Assembly (NCBI GenBank): GCA_945861665.1
Contig: CAMAVS010000001.1
Location: forward strand, 210,403-274,402
Source: Chitinophaga pinensis
GTDB lineage: Bacteria > Bacteroidota > Bacteroidia > UBA4408
Reading direction: 5' to 3'
Length of the DNA: 64,000 nucleotides
Below, piece after piece: positions 17,082 to 24,450 of the stretch. Positions within the stretch are counted from its first letter, which is position 1, and every line of letters begins with the position of its first letter. Under the pieces are notes generated by a model. It searched no databases. It worked only from the letters and a program-made list of their open reading frames with translations, and was not told where the DNA came from. A program made the translations under genes and the position numbers.

Positions 17082-17921
17082 ATGAAATTACATACTATTG
17101 AAACAGGTTTTTTTAAGCTTGATGGAGGAGCAATGTTTGGTGTTGTGCCAAAAACATTGTGGAGCAGAACTAACGTTCCGGACAATAACAATTTATGTAC
17201 TTGGGCAATGCGCTGTTTACTTGTAGAAGAAGGAAACAAACTCATACTTATTGATAATGGAATAGGAAACAAACAAAGTGAAAAGTTTTTTAGCAATTAT
17301 CATTTACATGGGGAAGACAGCTTGGAAAAATCCTTGAATAAAAAAGGCTTTACAAAAAGTGATATTACTGATATGTTTCTTACACACTTACACTTCGATC
17401 ATTGTGGAGGTAGTATAGAATACAATGAAGACCGAACAAAAATGTTACCCGCATTTAAAAATGCAGTTTACTGGAGCAATGCCGAACATTGGGAATGGGC
17501 AACAAAACCTAACCCACGTGAAAAAGCTAGTTTTTTAAGTGAAAATATTTTACCCATTAAGGAAAGTGGGCAACTACAATTTGTTGCCGGTGAGGGCGAT
17601 TTGTTTACCGGATTGTCAATTATGTATGCCAGAGGCCATACGGATGCAATGATGATTCCTCACATACAGTACAAGCAAAAAATGATTGTATATATGGCCG
17701 ACTTATTACCATCAACAGGACACATACCTTTGCCTTATGTTATGGGTTATGATACACGTCCATTAATTACAATGGACGAAAAATTAAAATTTTTAAATAC
17801 CGCTGCCGATAAAGAATATATACTTTTTTTAGAACACGACCCTATAAATGAATGCTGCACGGTACAACACACCGAAAAAGGGGTTCGCTTAAAGGAAGTA
17901 TTTGCTATAAGTGAAATTTAA
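17082..17921 (+). CDS. MBL-fold metallo-hydrolase
   Basis: A 279-residue metallo-beta-lactamase-fold hydrolase. The zinc motif is THLHFDHCGG (HxHxDH) near residue 106, and further ligands lie in YARGHTDAM and the late LEHDP. The frame is open further upstream, inside rocD, but the ATG at 17082 begins the conserved MKLHTIETGFFKLDGGAMFG and is the clear start. Relatives include lactonase-like and other N-acyl hydrolases; a specific substrate cannot be assigned. The gene follows rocD closely. Confidence 0.88.
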   Translation: MKLHTIETGFFKLDGGAMFGVVPKTLWSRTNVPDNNNLCTWAMRCLLVEEGNKLILIDNGIGNKQSEKFFSNYHLHGEDSLEKSLNKKGFTKSDITDMFLTHLHFDHCGGSIEYNEDRTKMLPAFKNAVYWSNAEHWEWATKPNPREKASFLSENILPIKESGQLQFVAGEGDLFTGLSIMYARGHTDAMMIPHIQYKQKMIVYMADLLPSTGHIPLPYVMGYDTRPLITMDEKLKFLNTAADKEYILFLEHDPINECCTVQHTEKGVRLKEVFAISEI

Positions 17922-17958
17922 TTTCATTTTTGTAACAAAAATTGTAGTCTCTAAGTAA

Positions 17959-17990
17959 TTTGTCAAAACAGATTATAAATCTTACTTTTG
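17959..17990 (+). promoter_or_regulatory. Bacteroidota-type promoter of the PaaE-like gene
   Basis: TTTG at 17959-17962, a 20-nt spacer and TACTTTTG at 17983-17990, a full consensus match. The -7 element ends 22 nt before the ATG. Confidence 0.7.
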
Positions 17991-18012
17991 CAGCCAAATT
18001 TCAGAACAAATA

Positions 18013-19086
18013 ATGGCAAAATTTCATATACTTAGCATAGCCGAAATAAGACGAGAAACTGCAGATGCAGTATCCATTTCATTCGAGGTTCCAAACGCAT
18101 TAAAAGAAGAATTTGAATACATACAGGGTCAATATTTAACTCTTAAATTAATAATAAACGGACAAGAGTTAAGGAGGTCATACTCAATATGCAGTAGCCC
18201 GAATGAAAATGAGTTGCGTATTGCTATAAAAAAAGTAAAAGGTGGTAAAGCATCGAATTATTTAAATGATATTGCAAAAAAAGACGACCGTATGGAGGTG
18301 ATGACTCCAATGGGGAATTTTTACAGCAATGTATCACTATCCTCTAAAAAACACTATGTTTTGTTTGCCGGTGGAAGTGGAATAACACCCATGATGTCAA
18401 TTATTAAAACCAACTTAGAAACTGAATCAAGTTGCAACATAAGTTTGTTTTATGGTAACTTAAATGAGGACGCCACCATTTTTAAAAAAGAATTAGACCA
18501 TTTAGTTGCAACAAACAACAGTAGACTTAAAGTTTACTATATACTTGATATTGCTACTTCTGAAATACACGAACTTCATAAAGGGATAATGACAAGTGAG
18601 AAAGCAAAAGCATTGTTCGAAAATTACATTGGAATAAACCAAGACAATGAATACTTTGTATGTGGTCCAGGTCCTATGATGGATAACGTAAAGAATGCAC
18701 TTACAGCTTTAAAAATAGAGACCGACAGAATTCACATTGAATACTTTACTGCTGTAATAGAATCGACTAAACTAGAAACAAGTGCGCCAACGATTGGTGG
18801 TACTATGAGTCATATTAAAGTAATACTTGACGGAAGTGAAACAGAATTTGACTTAAGTAGTGACGGTGCAGTAATATTGGATGCAGCATTGGATGCCGGA
18901 GTGGATGTGCCATTTGCTTGTAAAGGAGCCGTTTGTTGTACCTGCAGAGCAAAGTTGATAGCAGGGAAAGTAAAAATGGATGCCAATTACGCCCTAACTG
19001 ACTCAGAGGTAAAGGCAGGTTTTATACTCACTTGTCAATCGCACCCATTAAGTCCAATTGTTGTGGTTGATTACGACCAACAATAA
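18013..19086 (+). CDS. PaaE-like FAD/NAD(P)/2Fe-2S oxidoreductase
   Basis: A 357-residue three-domain reductase. The FAD-binding domain shows RRSYSICSSP near residue 55. The NAD(P) domain has FAGGSGITPMMS near residue 118 and FVCGPGPMM near 217. The C-terminal plant-type ferredoxin domain has CKGAVCCTC (C-x4-C-x2-C) near residue 306 and the fourth Cys in ILTCQSHP. PaaE itself is the reductase of phenylacetyl-CoA epoxidase; no paaABCD genes are adjacent, so this may instead feed electrons to another oxygenase or desaturase. The domain call is firm, the partner unknown. Confidence 0.88.
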   Translation: MAKFHILSIAEIRRETADAVSISFEVPNALKEEFEYIQGQYLTLKLIINGQELRRSYSICSSPNENELRIAIKKVKGGKASNYLNDIAKKDDRMEVMTPMGNFYSNVSLSSKKHYVLFAGGSGITPMMSIIKTNLETESSCNISLFYGNLNEDATIFKKELDHLVATNNSRLKVYYILDIATSEIHELHKGIMTSEKAKALFENYIGINQDNEYFVCGPGPMMDNVKNALTALKIETDRIHIEYFTAVIESTKLETSAPTIGGTMSHIKVILDGSETEFDLSSDGAVILDAALDAGVDVPFACKGAVCCTCRAKLIAGKVKMDANYALTDSEVKAGFILTCQSHPLSPIVVVDYDQQ

Positions 19087-19247
19087 TTTTTTTCTTTTAA
19101 AATTTATTTTTAAACAACTGTAACCTTATTACACACTTTATCTATCTAAGAGGCAGAATATATGATCTATAAAATATGTTAATTTGTACGCTTTGTATTA
19201 AATTGATTATTTTATTTTTAATTTTAACTTAAATTAAAGTGGGCCTT

Positions 19248-19325
19248 ATGAAAAAAGGATATTATTTATTTTTAATAGTAATTTTGTTAAGCTCTTTGTA
19301 TCACCTAATACATTATTCAAAATAA
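19248..19325 (+). CDS. Possible 25-residue hydrophobic small protein
   Basis: An ATG begins MKKGYYLFLIVILLSSLYHL and the frame ends after 25 codons, 6 nt before the ATG of the next gene. Two lysines followed by a hydrophobic run look like a membrane micropeptide or the orphaned signal peptide of a lost gene. It lies in an otherwise empty 245-nt gap. There is no homology argument, so confidence is low. Confidence 0.3.
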   Translation: MKKGYYLFLIVILLSSLYHLIHYSK

Positions 19326-19331
19326 AAACAA

Positions 19332-20045
19332 ATGAGTAACGTAAGGAAAATAGTAACAACGTTATGCTTCATTTGTTTTTTTTTACAAACAGTTAAGTCG
19401 CAGGAAATAATACATATTAAGGGCATAGTAGTAGACAAAGACAGCGTAACACCTGTTCCATTTGCATACGCACTTAACAGGGTTTCGAACAAAGGAATAG
19501 TTATTTTGGCAGATGGTACTTTTGAAATGGATGTGCGCTATAACGACTCGTTATTGTTTTCACACTTGGGTTATAAACCTTATAAATTAAGAGTTTCAGA
19601 TTATGCACATAAAATACACAACAATTCACTCAGCATAAAAATTATTTTCAGCGCAAAATCTTATGCACTTAATGAAATGACTATTCGTTCAGGAGAATTT
19701 ACTGTAAATGAAAAAAAGTATTACGAAAACATCCTTCACTCCATTCCGAAATATACAATTACCAGTCCTATAACAACACTTTATTATGAATTCAGCAAAA
19801 AAGGGAAGAGCCTTAAGAAGCTCGGTGCATTATATAATAACTTGTTATTGGAAGAAGCTGTTCAAAAAAAGTTGAACGATGAAGTACTGCGCAAAATTAC
19901 GGGTGATCCAAAAATTACTTTGCAAATTTTCAGAGAGTATTGTAAATTGAGTGATTTCTTTATTTTATCAAGTAACGATTACGAATTATTCGAAGCTGTG
20001 TCGATGTGTTATAAAGAACATACTGAATATTACATTTCAAAGTAA
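19332..20045 (+). CDS. Exported protein with carboxypeptidase-like regulatory domain
   Basis: A 237-residue protein with a signal peptide ending QTVKSQ. Residues 28-110 form a CarboxypepD_reg-like beta-sandwich (IIHIKGIVVDKDSVTPVPFA, then SNKGIVILADGTFEMDV and FSHLGYKPYKL), the module that usually precedes TonB plugs. Here no plug or barrel follows; the C-terminal half is helical and unassigned. Such stand-alone proteins are common and uncharacterised in Bacteroidota. It is probably periplasmic or outer-membrane associated. Confidence 0.75.
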   Translation: MSNVRKIVTTLCFICFFLQTVKSQEIIHIKGIVVDKDSVTPVPFAYALNRVSNKGIVILADGTFEMDVRYNDSLLFSHLGYKPYKLRVSDYAHKIHNNSLSIKIIFSAKSYALNEMTIRSGEFTVNEKKYYENILHSIPKYTITSPITTLYYEFSKKGKSLKKLGALYNNLLLEEAVQKKLNDEVLRKITGDPKITLQIFREYCKLSDFFILSSNDYELFEAVSMCYKEHTEYYISK

Positions 20046-20159
20046 CAAAACTGACAAAAGCAAGGTTATTAATTAAAAACACACATTTCATCTATAATAA
20101 TTTGTGGTAAATATATCTTTTTATAATTTCGCAATCTGTTTATAGAATCTAAGAAAGAT

Positions 20160-21440
20160 ATGACACCAGAAACTAAAGAGTTAAAAATGACAAAAGAATC
20201 AGAAAACCCTTTTCAAGCAATGCTTTCACGCTTCAATGTAGCGGCAAAAATCCTCAATTTGGATGAGGATACGTACAATATTCTTAAATCACCGATTAAA
20301 CAAGTAGTTGTTAGTTTACCCATATTAATGGATAATGGAAAAGTTCAGGTCTTTGAGGGATACAGAATTGTCCATTCTACGGTAATGGGTCCTTCTAAGG
20401 GTGGTATTCGCTATTCTATGGACGTAAATTTAGATGAAGTAAAAGCATTAGCCGCTTGGATGGCTTGGAAATGTGCCATAGCAGATATTCCTTACGGTGG
20501 ATCAAAAGGTGGAATCACATGTAATCCTTCTAAAATGAGCAAAGGAGAGTTAGAAAGATTAACAAGAGCTTATACTCGCTCTATGTACGATATTTTTGGC
20601 TTAGACAAAGATATTCCTGCTCCTGATATGGGAACAGGTCCACAAGAAATGGCTTGGATAGTAGATGAGTATTCACGCATTAAAGGCGAATTTACTCCTG
20701 GAGTTGTTACCGGAAAACCAATTAACTTAGGTGGCTCTTTAGGAAGAGCAGAAGCTACAGGGTTAGGAGTGATGGTATCGGCAATTGAAGCAATGAAAAA
20801 GCTGAATATGGATCCTGCAAAATGTACCGCAGCGGTTCAAGGTTTTGGAAACGTAGGTTCTATTACCGCAAAACAATTGAGCAAAAAAGGAGTGAAAATT
20901 CTTGCTATATCAGACCACACTTCTGCATTTTATAACGAGAATGGATTTGATATTGCAGATGCGATTTCATACCGCGATAGCAACAAAGGAGTTCTATCAG
21001 GATACAACAAAGGAACATTGATTACCAATGCAGAGGTATTAACCTGCAATGTTGATGTACTTGCTCCTTGTGCAATGGAAAATCAAATCACGGCTGAAAA
21101 TGCTTCTGAAATAAAAGCTAAATTAATTGTGGAAGGAGCAAATGGACCTACAACAGCAGGAGCAGATGAAATTTTAAATTCAAAAGGAATTATTATTGTT
21201 CCAGATGTATTGGCAAATGGAGGCGGTGTAACTGTATCTTATTTTGAATGGGTACAAAACAGAAGCGGACACTATTGGAGTGAAGAAGAGGTAAACGTAA
21301 AAGCAGAAACTTCAATGATAAAAGCTTTTAATAACATTTGGAACACATCCGAATTACATAAAATATCCTTGCGAATTGCAGCCTATGTATATTCAATAGA
21401 TAAAATTGCCAAAGGAGTAAAAGCAAAAGGCAATTACTAA
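20160..21440 (+). CDS. gdhA: Glutamate dehydrogenase (Glu/Leu/Phe/Val family)
   Basis: A 426-residue enzyme of the Glu/Leu/Phe/Val dehydrogenase family. The catalytic-lysine motif is PYGGSKGGI near residue 117, the substrate region KDIPAPDMGTGPQEMAWIVD near 158, and the Rossmann motif QGFGNVGS near 227. Length and the pattern GGSLGRAEATG fit a hexameric GDH, probably the NAD-linked class. It interconverts glutamate and 2-oxoglutarate plus ammonia. A second in-frame ATG at codon 10 is possible. It is monocistronic, followed by a very strong terminator. Confidence 0.93.
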   Translation: MTPETKELKMTKESENPFQAMLSRFNVAAKILNLDEDTYNILKSPIKQVVVSLPILMDNGKVQVFEGYRIVHSTVMGPSKGGIRYSMDVNLDEVKALAAWMAWKCAIADIPYGGSKGGITCNPSKMSKGELERLTRAYTRSMYDIFGLDKDIPAPDMGTGPQEMAWIVDEYSRIKGEFTPGVVTGKPINLGGSLGRAEATGLGVMVSAIEAMKKLNMDPAKCTAAVQGFGNVGSITAKQLSKKGVKILAISDHTSAFYNENGFDIADAISYRDSNKGVLSGYNKGTLITNAEVLTCNVDVLAPCAMENQITAENASEIKAKLIVEGANGPTTAGADEILNSKGIIIVPDVLANGGGVTVSYFEWVQNRSGHYWSEEEVNVKAETSMIKAFNNIWNTSELHKISLRIAAYVYSIDKIAKGVKAKGNY

Positions 21441-21455
21441 GATATAATACATTTA

Positions 21456-21497
21456 ATTCGGGGGTTTTGGCTTAAGCCAAAACCCCCGAATCTTTTT
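21456..21497 (+). terminator. Strong Rho-independent terminator after gdhA
   Basis: A perfect 36-bp palindrome at 21456-21491: 18 bases including GGGGGTTTTGGCTT, followed directly by their reverse complement, then CTTTTT. It is the most GC-rich hairpin in the window and begins 15 nt after the gdhA stop. Being symmetrical it could work in both directions. Confidence 0.92.
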
Positions 21498-21553
21498 AAC
21501 AGACCTCTGTTATCAAAATAGTATGACCATCAAAAACTACGGCAAAAGAAACT

Positions 21554-21561
21554 TATCTTTG
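21554..21561 (+). promoter_or_regulatory. Candidate -7 element with a very short leader
   Basis: TATCTTTG matches TAnnTTTG and ends 8 nt before the ATG at 21570, so the predicted 5' leader is only about 5 nt. No clear -33 TTTG is present. Confidence 0.45.
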
Positions 21562-21569
21562 TGCTAATA

Positions 21570-22289
21570 ATGTGTTTAGCAAAAAGAATTATTCTATTAC
21601 CACTAATTTGTTTCGCTTCAATTTGTATGGCGACAAAGAGAGATAGTATTTCGACTAGAATTATTTCACCCCAACGACCAAATTATGTTTTTAAAAGCAG
21701 CCTCTTCCCTATTCTGTGGGGAGTGGTTCCATTTACAGCCGAATACCGTTGGGTTTGCGAATTTACAACTACACCAAAACAATCATCGCAAATTGGAATT
21801 TCCTATTTGGGGAAAAGTCCGATATTTTCTATAGTGGAGCGGGCAGCAAAAACAAAAAGCCCAAATTTCAGCAAATACATCATAAAAGGTATTCGTTTAC
21901 AAGGTTGGTATAAATTCTATTATAGTCGTGAAATGTATTCCCCAAATGGAGGCTATTTAGCACCACACATATCTTGGGCCTACGCTAGAATTGCACCTGA
22001 AAAATACATGAAGGTAAATCGTTATTTATTAGCCCGATATTTAAATATTGACTTGCATTGGGGCTACCAATTTTTTATCAACAAAAAATATGCAGTAGAT
22101 ATCTTTATTGCTTACGGCTATAAAAATTATGCTTGGTACGACCACTTAACGACAAGTCAGTTTAAAAAAACACGTGTACTTCAAACGGCAAATAACCCTA
22201 CTTCTAACAACCCTGATGATTTATTTAAAAACATAAACAAACCAACTCGATTCCAAATTGGAATCAATGTTGGTATTGGAAAAAAATAA
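21570..22289 (+). CDS. Putative outer membrane protein of unknown family
   Basis: A 239-residue protein. A GTG three codons upstream overlaps the promoter element, so the ATG at 21570 is chosen. The N-terminus (CLAKRIILLPLICFASICMA) is a signal peptide. The mature part alternates aromatic-rich strands (PILWGVVPFTAEYRW, GWYKFYYSREMY, IDLHWGYQFFINKKYAVDIF), as in small outer-membrane barrels, and ends FQIGINVGIGKK, a typical barrel C-terminus. No named family was recognised. It overlaps no gene and precedes purK by 10 nt. Confidence 0.65.
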   Translation: MCLAKRIILLPLICFASICMATKRDSISTRIISPQRPNYVFKSSLFPILWGVVPFTAEYRWVCEFTTTPKQSSQIGISYLGKSPIFSIVERAAKTKSPNFSKYIIKGIRLQGWYKFYYSREMYSPNGGYLAPHISWAYARIAPEKYMKVNRYLLARYLNIDLHWGYQFFINKKYAVDIFIAYGYKNYAWYDHLTTSQFKKTRVLQTANNPTSNNPDDLFKNINKPTRFQIGINVGIGKK

Positions 22290-22299
22290 TACGAATAAT

Positions 22300-23442
22300 A
22301 TGCAAACAGATTTTTATGACAATTTTAAACTTGGGATACTTGGAGGTGGTCAGTTAGGACGGATGCTTATACAACAAGCAATTAATTACAATATACACAT
22401 TAGCATTCTAGACCCTGACAAAAATGCACCTTGTAAAGATATAGCAAACAACTTCATAGTAGGAAGTTTAAACGATTATGATACGGTTTATGCTTTTGGC
22501 AAACAAGTGAATATGCTTACCATTGAAATTGAGCACGTAAATGTAGAAGCACTAAGAAAATTAGAAGAGGAAGGAATACCAGTTTTCCCACAACCTTCTA
22601 TATTAAAAATGATACAAGACAAAGGTTTGCAAAAACAATTTTACTCGGAGAACAATATACCTACACCCGAATATTATTTAATAGAAAGCAAGTCTGATAT
22701 TTTAAAACACGCAAATAAATTTCCTTTTTTTCAAAAACTAAGAAAAGGGGGCTATGATGGTAAGGGAGTAGTTAAATTGAGCGATTCCACAAAGTTAAAT
22801 GATGCTTTTGATGCACCATCTGTGTTAGAAAAAATAATAAATTTCAAAAAAGAAATATCTGTTATCGTGGCACGAAATCAACAAGGAGAAATAAAAACAT
22901 TTCCTTCTGTTGAATGCGACTTTAATCCTGAAGCCAATTTGGTAGAGTTCCTTTTTTCACCTGCATCACACAATGTTGAAGTGGAAGAAAAAGCGCAAGA
23001 AATTGCCCATAACATCGCCAAAAAACTAGGCATTGTTGGTTTACTTGCCGTTGAAATGTTTATTACCCAAAACGATGAAGTGCTCGTAAATGAAATAGCC
23101 CCTCGTCCACACAACAGCGGGCATCAAACCATTGAAGGAAATTATACCTCACAATACGAACAACACTTAAGAGCAATATTGGATTTGCCTTTAGGAAATA
23201 CAGAAATAATTTCACCCAGCGTGATGATAAACTTATTGGGCGAAAAAGGCTACGATGGAAATGCTCAATATCAGGGCTTAGAAGAAGTATTAAAAATAAA
23301 AGGTGCACACGTACATTTATATGGAAAAAAAACAACCAAGCCCTTCCGAAAAATGGGTCATGTTACCGTTGTAGATGAACATATCCATTTAGCGAAATCA
23401 AAAGCCATACTTATTAAAAACACCCTCAAAGTGATTGCTTAA
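22300..23442 (+). CDS. purK: 5-(carboxyamino)imidazole ribonucleotide synthase
   Basis: A 380-residue ATP-grasp enzyme of purine synthesis that carboxylates AIR to N5-CAIR. The frame extends upstream into the previous gene, but ATG at 22300 is set by the N-terminal GILGGGQLGRMLIQQA motif. Other PurK features are EIEHVNVEAL, FPFFQKLRKGGYDGKGV near residue 141, and VNEIAPRPHNSGHQTIE near residue 260. Its partner purE is not adjacent. The stop codon overlaps the ATG of a small open frame. Confidence 0.96.
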   Translation: MQTDFYDNFKLGILGGGQLGRMLIQQAINYNIHISILDPDKNAPCKDIANNFIVGSLNDYDTVYAFGKQVNMLTIEIEHVNVEALRKLEEEGIPVFPQPSILKMIQDKGLQKQFYSENNIPTPEYYLIESKSDILKHANKFPFFQKLRKGGYDGKGVVKLSDSTKLNDAFDAPSVLEKIINFKKEISVIVARNQQGEIKTFPSVECDFNPEANLVEFLFSPASHNVEVEEKAQEIAHNIAKKLGIVGLLAVEMFITQNDEVLVNEIAPRPHNSGHQTIEGNYTSQYEQHLRAILDLPLGNTEIISPSVMINLLGEKGYDGNAQYQGLEEVLKIKGAHVHLYGKKTTKPFRKMGHVTVVDEHIHLAKSKAILIKNTLKVIA

Positions 23443-23579
23443 TGATTGGAAAATTAAAATTTATTTACCGAGTCATTGAAATGTCTGACTATAAAAACAT
23501 TACAATTGAAAATAAAGTATTACCCATTGAAGAATTTAATGCAAAAAAACACCAAATAAGTATTGGCAATTTTTTTTGA
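23442..23579 (+). CDS. Possible 45-residue protein coupled to purK
   Basis: The purK stop and this ATG share a base (TAATG), the usual sign of translational coupling. The frame encodes 45 residues beginning MIGKLKFIYRVIEMSDYKN and ending at TGA. No family is recognised. It could be a real small protein or a truncated remnant; the coupled start is the only argument for it. Confidence 0.4.
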   Translation: MIGKLKFIYRVIEMSDYKNITIENKVLPIEEFNAKKHQISIGNFF

Positions 23580-23604
23580 TACTCACCTTACTATTGTAAA
23601 AATT

Positions 23605-24381
23605 TTATTTTTGAGGTATACTCGGCAAGTCCTTTAAATAGTTAAAAAATAATCCCAAACCCTTTCTCTTTTCTTCATCCAAATCAAACTGAATGTAATG
23701 ATTAAGGTACCCATCCACATCAAAGCTGTATTTGCCACTTTTCACTATTTCATCAATGACCTTTTGCTTATTCTTCATTCCGAATTGAATTGCTTGAACA
23801 AAAGCACTTGTAAAATTTTTAGATAATTTTTTATTAGCTACCCAGCAAGCAAAAACAAATGGCAAACCTGTTAGTGTCAACCACTCTTCGGAAAGGTCGT
23901 AACAATATTTATAATCATCTTTTATTACTAATGCTCTATCTCCTATTACAAGTCCGGCAGTTTCATTGCAAATAGATTTAATAAAACATTCATCTGTATT
24001 TTTCCATTCGGGCGAAATATTCCAAAGCTTAGAAGCTAATATTCGCGTAAGCGCTACTGAAGTTCTCGAATGAAAATCGAGTAAAATGATTTTAATATCT
24101 TTTAATGGAACATTGCTCAATAACAATACCGAATTAACTTTCCCAACAGCACCTATACAATAATCTGTTAATAAATAATGTTCTTTCAACTGCGGTATGA
24201 TGGCAACAGGAACCAAGCCGATGTCCACAGTTTCATTTATCAATTTTTTTGCACATACCGAGGGTATATCCAGGTCAATTTGAACATCATCTGCATTCAA
24301 ATACGTACTATTTAACAGTCCATACACAAAAGGAGTTGAATTCAAGTACTCAACAACGGATATTTTTATTTTATCTTTCAA
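23605..24381 (-). CDS. mqnA: Menaquinone biosynthesis protein MqnA (chorismate dehydratase)
   Basis: A 258-residue MqnA/MqnD-type protein with a periplasmic-binding-like fold. KISVVEYLNSTPFVYGL at the N-terminus, DIGLVPVAIIP near residue 51, DFHSRTSVALTRIL near 101 and VIGDRALV near 144 mark MqnA, which dehydrates chorismate in the futalosine pathway. The protein implies that this organism makes menaquinone by futalosine rather than by MenFDHCEB. No other mqn gene is in the window. It is divergent from the TonB receptor gene. Confidence 0.9.
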   Translation of the reverse strand: MKDKIKISVVEYLNSTPFVYGLLNSTYLNADDVQIDLDIPSVCAKKLINETVDIGLVPVAIIPQLKEHYLLTDYCIGAVGKVNSVLLLSNVPLKDIKIILLDFHSRTSVALTRILASKLWNISPEWKNTDECFIKSICNETAGLVIGDRALVIKDDYKYCYDLSEEWLTLTGLPFVFACWVANKKLSKNFTSAFVQAIQFGMKNKQKVIDEIVKSGKYSFDVDGYLNHYIQFDLDEEKRKGLGLFFNYLKDLPSIPQK

Positions 24382-24438
24382 TTCTTTCCAATTGGTTCAC
24401 GAAAATACTAAAAACAAAACAATCTTAAAACAGAATTG

Positions 24439-24446
24439 TATCTTTG
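24439..24446 (+). promoter_or_regulatory. -7 promoter element abutting the TonB receptor start
   Basis: TATCTTTG ends 4 nt before the ATG at 24451. By the usual distance, transcription would start at or just before the A of the ATG. No strong -33 TTTG is visible. Confidence 0.5.
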
Positions 24447-24450
24447 CAAA

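Noticed and set aside
17926-17942. ATTTTTG-TAA-CAAAAAT hairpin after the MBL-fold gene
   Set aside because: Seven AT-rich pairs with one GC pair and no T-run; too weak for a terminator. It also overlaps the region just upstream of the next promoter.
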